This document shows positions 23,526 through 35,120 of a stretch of DNA of 36,062 nucleotides, piece after piece. The translations under genes were made by a program, and so were the position numbers. A model generated the notes under the pieces. That model did no database searches, was not told the DNA's origin, and worked only from the letters and a program-made list of their open reading frames with translations. The stretch comes from Zygophlyctis sp. KS116 (Eukaryota > Chytridiomycota): positions 1 to 36,062 of the forward strand of contig BAAFSQ010000090.1 of the NCBI GenBank assembly GCA_054661495.1, in the 5' to 3' direction. Numbering within the stretch: position 1 is the first letter of the stretch; every line of letters begins with the position of its first letter.

Positions 23526-25039
23526 ATGGTAATTTCTCTAAATCTCATATATAGTCTGCAAAAGGGAAAAAAAGTGGATCTAAATCTTCTCTAAGTGCAT
23601 CTAAAACTGTTCTCAGTGAAAAAGGAGCTGATGCATTAGAAGCTGAAATTAAGAAATTGACTCTAGAATTGAATAAAGAAAGAGAAGAAAGGAATTTCTT
23701 TCAGTTGGAAAGAGTATTTATTATTATAAGAATAACTGTTAGGATAAGATAGAATCTTTTTGGAATATTACAAAAAATGAATTATCAAATACAAAAGCTC
23801 AATTACTAAATAAAGATCGTGAAATTGAAGAGCATGAAGAGAAGCATCAAGTGGAAATTAAAGTTTACAAACAAAAAGTTAAACATTTACTCTATGAATA
23901 TCAAAATAATGTTGCTCATTTACAAGCAGATTCAGAAAATGCAATCTCTTTAAAACAAGAAGAACATCGAAATTCTGAATTACAATTAAAAAAAGATAAA
24001 AGAGCTCTAAAAATTGAATTAAAGGAATTTGAACTCTCTCATCAAGATATAATCAAGAATTTAATTCAGAAACATGATCAGGAAATAACTAAAATGAGAG
24101 CAGATTTTGAAAGAAGAGCTAAAGAACTACATGTTAAATATGATAAGAGAATCAAGGCAGTCAGAGAGGACTTGGATTTGAAAAGGAAAAATGAAATTCA
24201 TGAAATTGAAGAACGTAAAAACTCTCAAATTAATGCTTTAATGAAGAATCATGATAAAGCATTTACAGAAATTAAAAATTATTATAATGATATTACTCTT
24301 AATAATTTGGCATTAATAAATTCACTCAAAGAACAAGTCGAAGAAATGAAGAAAAAGGAAGAAAGATCAGAAAAAGCAATGATTGATATTACAGCTGAAA
24401 ACAAGAGACTCTCAGAACCATTACAAATTGCATTATCAGAATGTGAATCTCTTAAAAGAGAATTAACACATTATAAAAAAGATAAAGCAAGTTTACAAAA
24501 TACAAAAGCGAGATTAAAAGTTTTAGAAGAAAAACATAAAGAACTCTTATGGGAACATGAAGTTTCTGATCAAAGATTTCAAAAAGTTGAAAGAGAAAGA
24601 GATGAATTATATGAAAAATTTGTTGATAGAGTCATTGGAGTTCAACAAAAAACAGGATTCAAGAATTCTATTTTAGAAAAAAAAGTAGAATTACTTTTAG
24701 AATCTTTAGAAAAAAAGGAAATTCAAATCTCTGAAGTATTAAAAGCCACCAACCTTGATCCCTCTGCTATTTCATCTTTAACAAGGAGATTAGAAGAAGT
24801 CTTGAATGTCAAGAACCAACAAATCAAAGAGTTACAGTATGATTTATCAAAAGTAACAAAGGTATTTTTAATATTATTTATTCTAGGCACATAATGACAT
24901 GATTCGTGTTTATGAAGCTAAACTTACAGAATTTTCTATTCCAGTTGAAGAATTAGGATTCAAACCATTGTTCATCTCTTCTAAAAATATAGCAGCTCCA
25001 AAGAATCCATCTGGGTTTGTAGCAGCTCCAGTGACATGA
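23526..25039 (+). CDS. DRC4: DRC4/GAS8, nexin-dynein regulatory complex subunit 4
   Basis: DRC4 is a coiled-coil scaffold of the nexin-dynein regulatory complex in motile cilia. Four exons give 477 residues, essentially the human length (478). The ATG is followed at once by a 26-nt intron (23529-23554); the other introns are 23714-23742 and 24862-24886. The protein begins MSAKGKKSGSKSS. Conservation is very high: REERNFFQLERDKIESFW, HQVEIKVYKQKVKHLLYE, IKNYYNDITLNNLALINSLK, NKRLSEPLQIAL, ARLKVLEEKHKELLWEHEV, QQKTGFKNSILEKK, VLKATNLDPSA, then VYEAKLTEF and FKPL near the end. Apart from short ends the whole protein is coiled coil. Its presence shows that this organism has a motile flagellum. 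Confidence 0.97.
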
Positions 25040-25115
25040 TTATTTTCTCTTTTAATCTTAGTTTAATAAAAGCGATTTATAGACTAATAAACAGTTAAAA
25101 AACATTTCAATTTCC

Positions 25116-26140
25116 ATGTCCAGAAAAGATGAAGACGCTTTTACTGAGCCTGCATTCATTCCTAGATCTGTTGCACCACAGAAATTCTCAAGTCCTGGAG
25201 AATATTTGGATTTTCTAAAGCAAAATGAATTAATAACTTTTGAAAATGATTCCACTCTACAAAATTCAACAGAGAGTGAAATTGGGAAAATGATATTCAA
25301 GACTACTCAACAGTCTTGTCATAAAACAGTTGATTTGGATGAATTGAATCGTAATTTCTATTTTTGGGATTTCTCTGGAAAAACGTTGGATTCTGTCTCT
25401 AATTTCCCAAAACTTTATACTAGATCTAAAGTCTCAATCTCTGATTTCTCTCGTAAAATACCCAGTAATGATCATTCTTTTGCTTTACAACTGATAATGT
25501 CTAGAGACAGACTTGAATCTATTCATGAAAAGACTAAATCATCCACAAAAACACTATTAATGACTACGACAGAAATTGAACATGATGAAGAAGAGTAATT
25601 TTAGTTTTTTTAAATTACTATAGTATATTTGCAGATGCTGGAAGAGATTATGTCGTGACTGTTGATGAATCTTATCAGTATTCAAATTTACAAGATTCTA
25701 TAGACTTTCAAGATTCTATTCAAGATTTAGAACCGATTAATATGGATAATATAGTTAATATAGATATTTTAAAGAATTCAGCTGCAGATATTGTAGATAC
25801 TGATATGATGGATTTGGATTTGGATGAAATAGAATTTAGTAATTTTCAAGACTCGAGTATACAGCCTACAAAGAAACTTAAATTAAGATCAGATTTTGAG
25901 TCTGAAGAAGCATGGAACTCTTATAGTGAAACTCAGTCTCTTTTACTATCAAGTAGCCGTGTCTCTTTTCAAGATTCTAAACCAAGGGGGAGAGGTCGTG
26001 GTGGGTCTCAGCGTGGTTCTAATCGTGGTTCTAATCGTGGTTCTCAGCGTGGGTCTACAAGAGGAAAAGGAAAATTAGACAAGGAATTAGATGCAGTTGG
26101 AAAGGTTTATCAGGAAAAGTATGGATCTTCTCTAAAATAA
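25116..26140 (+). CDS. Divergent RED/IK-like spliceosomal protein
   Basis: Two exons around intron 25595-25623 give 331 acidic and RGG-rich residues. By eye it follows the order of metazoan RED (IK), a partner of Smu1 in the precatalytic spliceosome. TESEIGKMIFKT and DLDELNRNFYFW...LYTRSK resemble the RED core (NVYRMLFKSK, VVDLDDEY, LIRSK). DIFADAGRDYV resembles NIFEDIGDYV. Near the C end DFESEEAWNSYSETQSLL, then KLDKELDAVGKVYQEK, resemble DFDTQEEYSEYMNNKEAL and AELDRQWKKISAIIEK. The RED dipeptide repeat is absent; a Gly/Arg-rich stretch (RGRGRGGSQRGSNRGS) at about 286-305 stands near the C end. It is much shorter than human RED (557). The assignment is tentative; otherwise it is an unknown RGG protein. 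Confidence 0.5.
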
Positions 26141-26180
26141 AACTATTGGTTTGTATAATGAGGTGTAGGAAAGGATAAAA

Positions 26181-27090
26181 ATGAAAAACCTGTTAAAGCG
26201 ATCGATTCTAATGAGATCGCCATATGATCTTTTAAAGAATATAGATCATAAGATCAAGGCAGGAAGACTTTCAGGTAGACCGCCCTGGTACGATGCAATG
26301 AAATTGGTTCCAATGGCTCCAATGCCAAGTGCATATGAAGATACTGTGAAATCAGGTGCTTTTGGTGGAATAGATTCGTCAATTGAGAAAACACAACTTT
26401 ATTACTCTACGAATCAAACTAGGAAAATTCAAAAAAGGAAAAATGTGTCAGTTATGCCAATCAAGATGTGCAGGGAAATTGAATTTCCAGAGGATTTAAT
26501 CCGTGCTAAATTCTATGAAAGTCATCCATTTGAATTAAATAGACCAAGATCGCTGATTGATAGTGATTACGCATTGTTACATAGAGATTGGTGTTCTATT
26601 TATGGAGGGAATATACCGGCACAAGTGACTGGTGAAAGGTTGGTTTTAAATTTTTAAGTGCTAGTGTGGTTCAGTATACCTTATATTTGATGTCTGAAAA
26701 GGGTGGTGCGTTAAGTGAGACAGAGGCTTACAAAATTGCACTTGATGAGTTTTACAGGGTGAGAAAAGAAGAAGAAATTAGAGAGAGAGAAGAAACATTA
26801 TTAAAAACTAAAACAGCAAAAACAAAGGTTACTCAAACACCAACCGCTCCGTCAATAATGCAGGGTGCGATTGAATCTTTAGAGGCTATGGATTTAAATA
26901 GTACAAAGCCTAAATCTGAAAGTATAATTAAAATTGAACAAATTGAAATTGAAGATGGACAAGTATTTGCTCAAATTCAAACAGAAGCGTAAGATTTATA
27001 TAGTTTTTAATCAAAAGTTTGGAAACTAAAAGAGCTGCATATAAGAAATTGGCAGCGTTTGAACATCAGCAGACTATGGCCAAGGGTTAA
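26181..27090 (+). CDS. Mitochondrial small-subunit ribosomal protein mS23 (Rsm25-like)
   Basis: Three exons around introns 26639-26664 and 26989-27017 give 284 residues. Family landmarks are LLKNIDHKIKAGRLSGRPPW followed by YDAM, then RAKFYESHPFELNRPRSLID, then GESVVQYTLYLM (formed across the first intron, matching yeast GESVIQRTLWL) and ALDEFYRVRKEEE. The basic N terminus (MKNLLKRSILMR) fits mitochondrial import. The first intron has an unusual GTTGGT donor. The last exon adds LETKRAAYKKLAAFEHQQ. The stop codon (27088-27090) overlaps the stop of the opposite-strand gene. mS23 is a component of the mitoribosome small subunit. Confidence 0.85.
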
Positions 27091-28284
27091 TTCTTCTTTC
27101 CAATGGGTTTCATAGTATTTTCTGCTAAAATTTCAGCGTCCTCTCGTTCTTGATTGGCTTTGATCTCTTCTAATTTCTTTTGAATCATTTCATGAAGTCC
27201 AAGAGAGGTTTGAACTGTTTCTTTTTCGGATTTTTCAGTATTATGAGATTTCATTTGTCCTTCCCATTGATTTGGTCTAATATACCACTGCCCATATTTC
27301 GGACGTATCTTTTTCTCGCTTTTTGAATGATAACTAAAGCCAGGGATTGATTTGGTTGATTTTTCTTGAGATCCATTTCCGTTTTCTATACTTACTCCCA
27401 GAGTTTTTTGTAGATTTTTTACAAGTAAATCAGGTGGTGCCACTTCCTGAACCACGTTTAGTCTGATTGGTGGTTTTGAATCAAATAAGGAAGGTTTACA
27501 TGCGTTAAGCAAAACATCTAATGCTCCTATATCTACAGTCTCATGTAAAGGAACAGATGTGACACGATCAGGATCAGGATTATTTGGATCCAAATCTTCA
27601 ATGAGAACTTCTGGTTTATCCAGCACATTCGTGGCCCAATTTTGCAATTCTTGAGTTGTCATTAGCATTTCTTCTAGTGAAACTTGCTCAATAGCTTTCT
27701 TGGTTGATTCTTTTTTAGATTTGACCACTTTTACTTCAATCATTGTAGAGTATCGTTCAAATTGACTTTTCTCTGTTCTTTCTTCATCTTCGTTTGCAAT
27801 AAAAGAGCTGCTACTATTGACTGAAATATCATTTTTAGCAATCACTTCCTTTTGATCTATTGGAAAAGGAATATTGCAGTCTAAATCTAAAATTTCCTTT
27901 TCGGACAAGACTGAATCTAATCTTTCATCAAACCGGGTTGAATTATTTAAAACCTTTTCAAGATTTCTTAGTATTTTCGAATTCTCAATAGTTGTTTTTT
28001 CCACAATTTCTTTTTGTAATTGAGAGAGTCCTGCATACTTTTTCTATTTTATGATCATAAATATCTTACCGAGTCATGTATAATTTCAGACTCTAATGCT
28101 TCAATTGTCTTGAGATTATTTTTTCTTCTTTCCTGTCTGCATTGAATTGTATCATAGGGATTTTTAAACTCTTCTACTCTTCTTAAAGCTGATATATTCA
28201 ATCTGTTTTCTTATAATAGTAAAATTACCCCTTGGATTTGATCTTTCTTAGAGTCCAAGATGTTGGATGTGAAGAATCGGCCAT
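27087..28284 (-). CDS. FAM47-like protein, possibly cilium-associated
   Basis: Three exons around introns 28203-28228 and 28044-28069 give 381 residues starting MADSSHPTSWTLRKIKSKG. The protein is charged and mostly helical or disordered. The best clue is KIRPKYGQWYIRPNQWE at about 320-336, which resembles the KYGAWYL-P-x-x-W motif at the C end of FAM47 family proteins, preceded by LHETVDIGALDVLLNACKP. The family's biochemical role is poorly known; in flagellated organisms relatives may be axonemal, and DRC4 lies 2 kb away. The other parts (RRVEEFKNPYDTIQCRQERR near residue 26) match nothing I recognise. It is divergent from the DUF3684 gene, and its stop overlaps that of mS23 by three bases. 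Confidence 0.5.
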
Positions 28285-28490
28285 ATAAAACAATGTGATA
28301 GGTAGACGTGCAAATACGTCATTTTGCATCTACAAATTTAGACAATGTTTTGATAATGACTTGGACATGTGCCGGATCTTAAAGCTTTAAATGTGCAAGT
28401 TTTACAATCGGGAAAACTGAAAGAAATTTGTCCGAATATTTTGACAATAATCGCCTAGCTCAAAGCCTAACTAAACGTCTGAAGCCATAA
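28285..28490. promoter_or_regulatory. Bidirectional promoter, FAM47-like/DUF3684 genes
   Basis: A 206-bp gap lies between divergent start codons. It contains TGTCCGAA at 28429-28436, another GCCGGA nearby, and a small inverted repeat GACGT-N6-ACGTC at 28305-28320. The first element is shared with other promoters in the window. Confidence 0.4.
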
Positions 28491-31400
28491 ATGAACTTTG
28501 AGCAACTCAAGCAAAGTCTATTGTCTTCTCAGTCGGACTCTGAAAGAGTAGAAGTCAATCAGAGACATTTAATTGACAAGATTCTTGCGAGATACTCTGC
28601 AGAGCATACGATTTACAGAGAAGTAATTTGAATTTTTAATGTCAAGTTGTTACAAAATTCCAACGATGCACATGCTTCGAAAGTGACAATCAGCTTTATT
28701 ACCAATGATAAGAAAATAATTTCACTTTCCTGTAAATTTGTAGACTGTAATTCTAGATCAGAATAATGGAAAACCATTCTCAGCAACTGATTTCACCCGC
28801 TTAACAAATATTGCTCAGGGGAATCCGGACGAACAGAAAATCGGGTTTTTTGGTGTTGGATTTTACTCACTCTTCTCAATATGTGAAGAACCGTTCGTGA
28901 CTTCAGGGTAATTTAGCGGTTTGAATTCTTTTAGTTGTCATACGTTGGGGTTCTTTTGGAAAGGAGATTCACTATTCACAAAAAAAGGAACAGTTCCTCA
29001 GGGCCAAGAAACGGAATTGACTACATTTTGGTTAAAATGTAGAGAACCATTGGAAATGCCAAAGTCTAGTGATTTCGCTAGATTTTTAGCTACATCATTG
29101 GCATTTACAACTCATATAAAGGAAGTGGAAGTTTTTGTTGATAATAATAGGACTCAATACTTTCTAAAAAAGGTTTCAGTACCAAGACCTCTGTCATTTC
29201 CGAGTGGAGATTTTATTTTAAACTCACAAAGCTCTATATTTAAACTTCAGACTGTAGAAATTCAAAATATTCAATTGGATGTTTATCTTAAAGAAGAAAA
29301 ATCATCTTTTTTAGGTCCCGTAAAGGTGGTTGAAACAGAATCTAGTTTATTTACAAGAATAGCTTTCGGAAATCTTGATGTTAATGTTTCCAAAAATATG
29401 GAAAAGGAAATGGAAAGAACTACCAAAAAGAAGCCACCAAAGACTGTTAAACTACAAATAATATATTCAAATTATGATGAATATACAAGCTCAGATTTAG
29501 TAAAAGAGAAAACAGATATATTTTTGGATATTCTGCCGGGACCAAATTCTCAGGGGCGTATTTTTATAGGTTTTCCTACCTTTCAGACGACAGGTTGTTC
29601 AATTCTGTTATCTACCCATTTAATACCAACAGTTGAACGTGAAAGTATTGATTTTGTTGATAAAACTCTTAATGTCTGGAATCAAGAGCTTTTGTCTATG
29701 GGTGGATTATTGGCTCGGATAGTTGCCGAAGATGATTTGGATTCAACTGCAAAACTTTATAGTGAAATGAAATTAGACGCAACTGGTGAAGAGTGGCTTC
29801 AAAAAAAGGGGAATCATAATTTACTCTCTTTTACATTTCATAATTCGACTCCATCACCAATTGTCAGCAGGATTATATCAGTCTCTTTTTACAAGCTGTC
29901 TTCAAAGCCGATTCGTATAGTATCGACAAAGGGTATACTTCCAGTTTCGTCTGTAAGATTAAACGATCCTGAATTATCTGAATTTTTCAAGTCAATTCCA
30001 ATTGTTCCTCTTTTAACAGAATCATGCTGTAAAGAACTTATCAAACGGCTTACTGATAATGGAAGTTTACGAAAAGTTGATCTAGAGGACTTATTTGAAG
30101 AGCTGTCGAAGCGTCCTTTGACCTCTGCCGAAACAGTTTCGATTTTTCAATATTGGATCAGCAAATGGAGGCAACAGAAAATTAGCCGTAGCCTTTCAGA
30201 TCGGTTACGCTCAGTTTTGGTGATTGCTGAAAATGATACATTGATTCTCATGGCTCCTGTAAAATATTTTGCTTTGCCTCAGCTTGTTCCTTCCGACTTG
30301 CCTCTTCCGGAAACGGTTTTACCGTTAACAATCACTAAATATTTTATTAAACCTGAACTAGAACAGGCTTTATGGTAAGTATAGTCTTATTAATGGGAAG
30401 GGGACTTACGGAATATACCATATTGAATTGGCTGGATTTCATCACCAAAGAAAATCGATTTGGGCTAGATCCTAGCTTTACTGAAAAAATCATGGGAGTT
30501 TGTAGTAGACATTACGGTTCCCTTTCGCAGCAGGATAAGCTTTCAATGACCGCACTTTTATCAAAAATGAGCTGTATAGTTACACGCCTAGGAATGAAAA
30601 TTCCTTCTCATAGTTATTTTAATTCAGTTAGTCTTTTCGATGACTTACCAACTGTTCATTGGACAAATCCAAAATCTATTTCAGATTTATTTCAAAAGGC
30701 GATTGGAGTTCGTGATCACGTAGAATTGCAGCTTGTATTTGATAGGCTTTTAGACTTAAACTGGAATCATACACAGCTTATTAAATATTTAACTTCTGTG
30801 CAAGATAAATTAACCACTATGGAATTCGCCAGACTTCAAGCAACGCCAATGTTTCCTAAAGAAGTGTATGGTGAAACCCCGTCATCTAAAAAGGAGAGAT
30901 TTCAGGCAAAAGATTTATTTGCTCCAATCGATTCTTTCAGGTCCTTTGACCTTCCATTACTGGCATGGGATGGTAAATGGCGATATAATTCAAATGAAGG
31001 TAAAATTTACTGTCTGTCTAATATATAAGCAAAGTTTATGGAGACTTTGGGCCTCAATTTATCACTTCCATTGGACATTTTCTTCAAATTGGCGGCAAAT
31101 TCTCCCGCTAAAATCCGCATGGGAGTCCTTAAATATTTTATTGATAATTATGAAAGCTACTACTCTTCAAAATATCGCCCAAATGAAGCGAACGTTCCAT
31201 TTCTACCGATTTTAAACGATGAAAATATTCTTTCTACTCCATTACTTTGTTATTCAGAAGATGGATCTAAAGTCCTAGGCTTCAAAATTCTTCATCGAGA
31301 TTTAAAACAGCATTTCCAAAAATTTGGGGTCCGAAACCATCCGCCAAATACAGAGCTGCTTCAAGCTTTGGGAGCCAATCCACCTACATTAGAAAACGCA

Positions 31401-33627
31401 CAGTCGGTTTTTAACTATCTACTGTCACGACAGCATGGTATGTAAAATAAACTGATGGTAGATTTTGATCGTGATAATTGGTCACAGTTGCGGAATATGA
31501 AATTCATTCCTGTTATAAAAAATGGCAAACCATTCTGGATGGCTCCTGTGAATGTATACTTCGGAAAATCTGAAGATAAAATGCTTACTGATTACTTTAC
31601 GTATATCGGTATTTATATATTTATATTTAATAATATGTTTAGATTTTGGAGTATCAAGCAACATCTTTCTCGGTGCATGCGGCGTAAAAGATGAGCCAAC
31701 TCCAATTGAATTAGCATATATGATTATACAAGAACCAGATGTTATGCTCTCAGACCATGGAGTAGAAAATTATTTAGCATTGTTACGCCAGATAGCCTCT
31801 AATTATATGTCATTGAAGCATGATTCTAAGTTAGTTTCATGTATGAAAAAATCGGCATTTCTTATAGGTATAAAAAGTAAAGATCATTCCAATGATACTG
31901 ACGTAGCTTATCAGCTTGTCCTAGCTAAAGATGTATATCTAATTGACGATACGGTTATCGGACAATTATTTAATGTTTTGGGAGCCCCTGTAGAGTCAAT
32001 TTTGGAACTTATGTATGAGGATCTAGGTTCGACTTGGATTTCTTCCCAAGTAAAGGAGATAATAACCCCAATTGGGCAGATGAAAGAAACAGTTCGGACG
32101 CAAGACTTGCAGATTTTGATTCATGAAAGAGCGCCTCTACTTTTATATGATGGTCAGCATATTCGAAATACAAAAGATATTGTTCCTAACTCGGATAAAC
32201 TTTTAAAGAATTTGAAGGTTATGGAGGTAGATGAAATCGAAATGTCCCGAAAATTTATGGAAAAGGTGAAAAAACAAAATACAGGCGCTTGCATGCTAGC
32301 TAATAGAGAATCAAAAGCATTTATTCTGTACATATGTCGTGAATTAGATTATTTTGATGTCGCTAGAGCTTTAAGTAGGATAATATTTAAACAGCCACGT
32401 CTTAATGATTCACTCTTACTTTCGACTTTACTTTCAACTTCTCTAGAAAATTTAAGAAGAAAAGGTTTTCCAGTTGATCGGATTTTGAATCTAAAGAAAA
32501 CCATGAATTTTGTCGAGCAGTTGGGTAATAATGAAATTCAAAAGTATGCCAAGAGCTCAAATACATCTCTGGATGCAGAAAGGGAAGGGGTAGATCAGCT
32601 GTCATCTTTATTTCCAAATATGGATCGGACAAGAATAAAGAATGAATTGCAAAAGGCTTATGGTTCGGAAAATCCACTTATGTTAGCTGCAGATGCATTA
32701 GCCGAAACATCTTTAAATGAATCGAAAAATCACAAAGTGGAAACCCCGAAACATCAATCTATCCGTAGTTCTGAGAATGAATCTTCTGGTGGAGTTTTTA
32801 ACATGTTCAACAGTATCCGAAAAAATTTAGGATTTCATACTGACCAGACTCAGACATCTCATGATCAAAAATATTCAAGTACAGTAAATGACAGCACTAC
32901 TTCTAACCAAAATGTTCAAACTCCACCAAATACTGTAAATCGGAATATAACTCCTTCAATGACCTCTTCAATTAAAAACCAACTCTCTAATTCGATTTCT
33001 CATCTTTCTGCTGTGGATGACTCAAGAATTCATGCAATCGTTCCAGTAGAACCCCCATCTAGCCTCAAAAATCAATGCCAAATAAAGATAGACACTGATC
33101 TCACTCTTATTGATACGATTAACGGGTTAAGTTTTTACATTGATAAAGGTATTGAAGGTTCTCAGCGCGATCAGATTATTAAAAGGGATCGACTAGAGCG
33201 ATTCTCTTTAGTTTTGCGGCATTTAGCGCAAGTATTTGAGATCGACTTACGATCTATGGCCATCTATTGGGACCAGAAAGGCGATTCGATTGCATTTAAC
33301 AGATCTCGATCATTATTCTTTAATGCAAAATACTATACAGGCCTACATTTTCCAAATATAAAAACCAAAAGCTCATCCTCCATGCCTGGCTCATATATTG
33401 GCTCTAATCCCAAAAGTACGTTTTCAATCAGTGATGAGGACTTGAATACTTTCTTCTACTGGTTTATGGTATTCTGTCACGAGCTAGCGCATAATTTTGT
33501 CTCGTATATTATTTTTATCCTAATTGATAGGAACCATGATCAGAATCATGAATTCTGGATGTCGAGTTTTGCAGAGCAATACATGCACGGACTGATAAAA
33601 ATGCTGCAGACCATCGGAAAGATTTAA
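28491..33627 (+). CDS. Large DUF3684-type protein: GHKL (HSP90-like) ATPase domain plus C-terminal HEXXH motif
   Basis: Nine exons are joined across introns 28623-28646, 28732-28756, 28908-28934, 30375-30400, 31000-31029, 31438-31461, 31609-31642 and 33504-33530, giving 1639 residues. The N terminus is a sacsin-like GHKL ATPase: RHLIDKILARYSAEHTIYRE, N-box ELLQNSNDA (E44, N48), YQNNGKPFS, and glycine lid GFFGVGFYSLFS (103-114). The long middle region (TEYTILNWLDFITK, SNEAKFMETLGL, DFGVSSNIFLGACGVKDEPT) is characteristic of this fungal family. A CUE-like segment, LSSLFPNMDRTRIKNELQ, lies near 1305. At 1600-1610 HELAHNFVSNH has the zinc-protease spacing, but only if the frame-neutral 27-nt last intron is removed. 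It is possibly a chaperone or ubiquitin-linked factor; the biochemical role is not established. Confidence 0.88.
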
Positions 33628-33685
33628 CAAACGAATTTCATATTATTTATTTTTAGGATGCATTGCTATACCGTATAAGCAATAG

Positions 33686-34123
33686 CTATTTTATATATTG
33701 TTTTAATATATATACTTGCTGAATCGGATCAAGCTCTTCAATGAGGTCATCTGAATACCACCCATTTTCCTCCCAATCAATACTATCAAAATCTTGATTT
33801 TCCTGGTTTAAATCATGAATGATATAATCAATGCAGGCTGATTTGGCTACTTCAAGAGCACTAAATACGCCAATAATCAATCCATTCATAGTTTCCAACC
33901 TGAGCACTCTTCTATCATTTTCTGAAATGTTTGGAATTTCTTCATATATGGCCAGCCAAACATGCATTTGATCTACTCGTTTCTGCTGAGTTGATGACTT
34001 GCCTGATTGACTGACATTTGTTTCATCATCATCTGAAAGAATCACTTTATGTTTTCGTTTCCTTTTTTTACTATTTTCAATATTGAATAGATTACATTCT
34101 AATTTCATTACAACTTGATTCAT
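33686..34123 (-). CDS. Unknown 145-residue protein with nuclear-localisation-like segment
   Basis: I do not recognise this protein. It is a single exon. Residues about 19-26 (KKRKRKHK) are a strong basic nuclear-localisation candidate, followed by acidic SDDDE and a Ser/Gln-rich stretch. The folded-looking part runs from about 52 to 140: VWLAIYEEIPN, GLIIGVFSALEVAKSACIDY, then an acidic aromatic FDSIDWEENGWYSDD. The V-W-L-A-I-Y ... I-I-G-V-F-S-A-L-E-V-A-K pattern is like small fungal proteins in which two beta strands lead into a helix, but no function follows from it. It converges with the DUF3684 gene (58 bp between stops) and is divergent from a Reeler gene. Confidence 0.6.
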   Translation of the reverse strand: MNQVVMKLECNLFNIENSKKRKRKHKVILSDDDETNVSQSGKSSTQQKRVDQMHVWLAIYEEIPNISENDRRVLRLETMNGLIIGVFSALEVAKSACIDYIIHDLNQENQDFDSIDWEENGWYSDDLIEELDPIQQVYILKQYIK

Positions 34124-34330
34124 CAGAGCTATTAATAGTAAAAGCGGTTTTCATTATATGTAATCAAGATTTTAAATATTTCGGACAGATTTAGAATTGT
34201 CGGACAGTTGCGTTTTAATTTTGTTTTGGGTTTCTCTGCGGACAGAGCTCTGGCCTGATCAGGATCTGGCTAGACCTGATTAAAATGGGATCTAAACCTG
34301 ATCATTTCAAATCGGGACCTTTGAAAAAAA
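34124..34330. promoter_or_regulatory. Divergent promoter with clustered CGGACAG and CCTGAT elements
   Basis: This 207-bp gap serves the unknown gene (minus) and a Reeler gene (plus). It has three CGGACAG copies, at about 34182-34188, 34201-34207 and 34239-34245. These are the reverse form of the recurrent CTGTCCG motif. It also has three CCTGAT(C/T) copies, at about 34254, 34275 and 34297. Clustering suggests real binding sites, but this is inference. Confidence 0.45.
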
Positions 34331-35017
34331 ATGAAAATGTATGCTCATGCTCTAGTTGTATTTCTCTTCAATGCGATTCTCTCCTTACCAACAGGTGCGC
34401 CCATTTGTGCCATTGATGAAGCGCGAATCGCGGCTGGACATACAAAGCCCTCTGATGAAGCTCTAGATTATGAGCTATCAGTTAATAAAAAGGATGATAA
34501 TTATGAGATCAGTATTAATTCAAAAGCAGAAACTTCTTTTAAGGGAATTCTCATTTATGTTATCGGTAAAGATCAAAATACTCATGTTGGCTCTTTTACT
34601 TTGCCAAATGAAAACTTCAAGTTTCAGACTGAACTATGCAAATCTCAAGGTATAAATGGAGATGCAGGATCAACTATTACTCACGCAAATTCTAATGATA
34701 AGTCTTTAGCAGAAACTAAATTTATTTGGAGCCAGGCAAGTTCAAAAGAGAATGGACTCAAAGTTGTGGCGGTGGTGGCAAAAGATCGAAATCCTTGGAG
34801 ATTAGTAAAGGAATTATCTATCGATCAGACTCTTAAGCCTCCTTATGAGAACATGCCAAATTCTTGTAACTCTAGCACTGTGGTAAGCACAACTACAGCA
34901 ACTACAGCATCTACGTCAACTTGTACAACGCCTGTACATGTAGTAACTGATTCTCAGCCAATGCAAAAGATTTTAAAGTGCACAAAGATTAAGAAGGAAT
35001 GGAAAAAAGTTTATTAG
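34331..35017 (+). CDS. Secreted Reeler-domain protein, second copy
   Basis: A single exon encodes 228 residues. The signal peptide is about 1-20 (MYAHALVVFLFNAILSLP). The Reeler domain is about 22-170: PTGAPICAIDE, GH, FKGILIYVIGKDQNTHVGSF, a cysteine, STITHANSNDKSL, TKFIWSQAS, then VVAVVAKDRNPWRL. A short Thr-rich stretch (STTTATTASTSTCTTP) precedes a basic C end (CTKIKKEWKKVY). Unlike its two relatives it has no long repeat tail. It is probably secreted or at the cell surface; the ligand is unknown. It lies in tandem with the next Reeler gene, 103 bp apart. Confidence 0.8.
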   Translation: MKMYAHALVVFLFNAILSLPTGAPICAIDEARIAAGHTKPSDEALDYELSVNKKDDNYEISINSKAETSFKGILIYVIGKDQNTHVGSFTLPNENFKFQTELCKSQGINGDAGSTITHANSNDKSLAETKFIWSQASSKENGLKVVAVVAKDRNPWRLVKELSIDQTLKPPYENMPNSCNSSTVVSTTTATTASTSTCTTPVHVVTDSQPMQKILKCTKIKKEWKKVY

Positions 35018-35120
35018 GGGTCGGGTATTCTAATAAAGTCTTGCTAGTATCGCTTTAAATTTCGATCGAATGTCCACATGCCGTTATTGCGGCACTGTAC
35101 TTGCTTTCAATTTATAAAAA

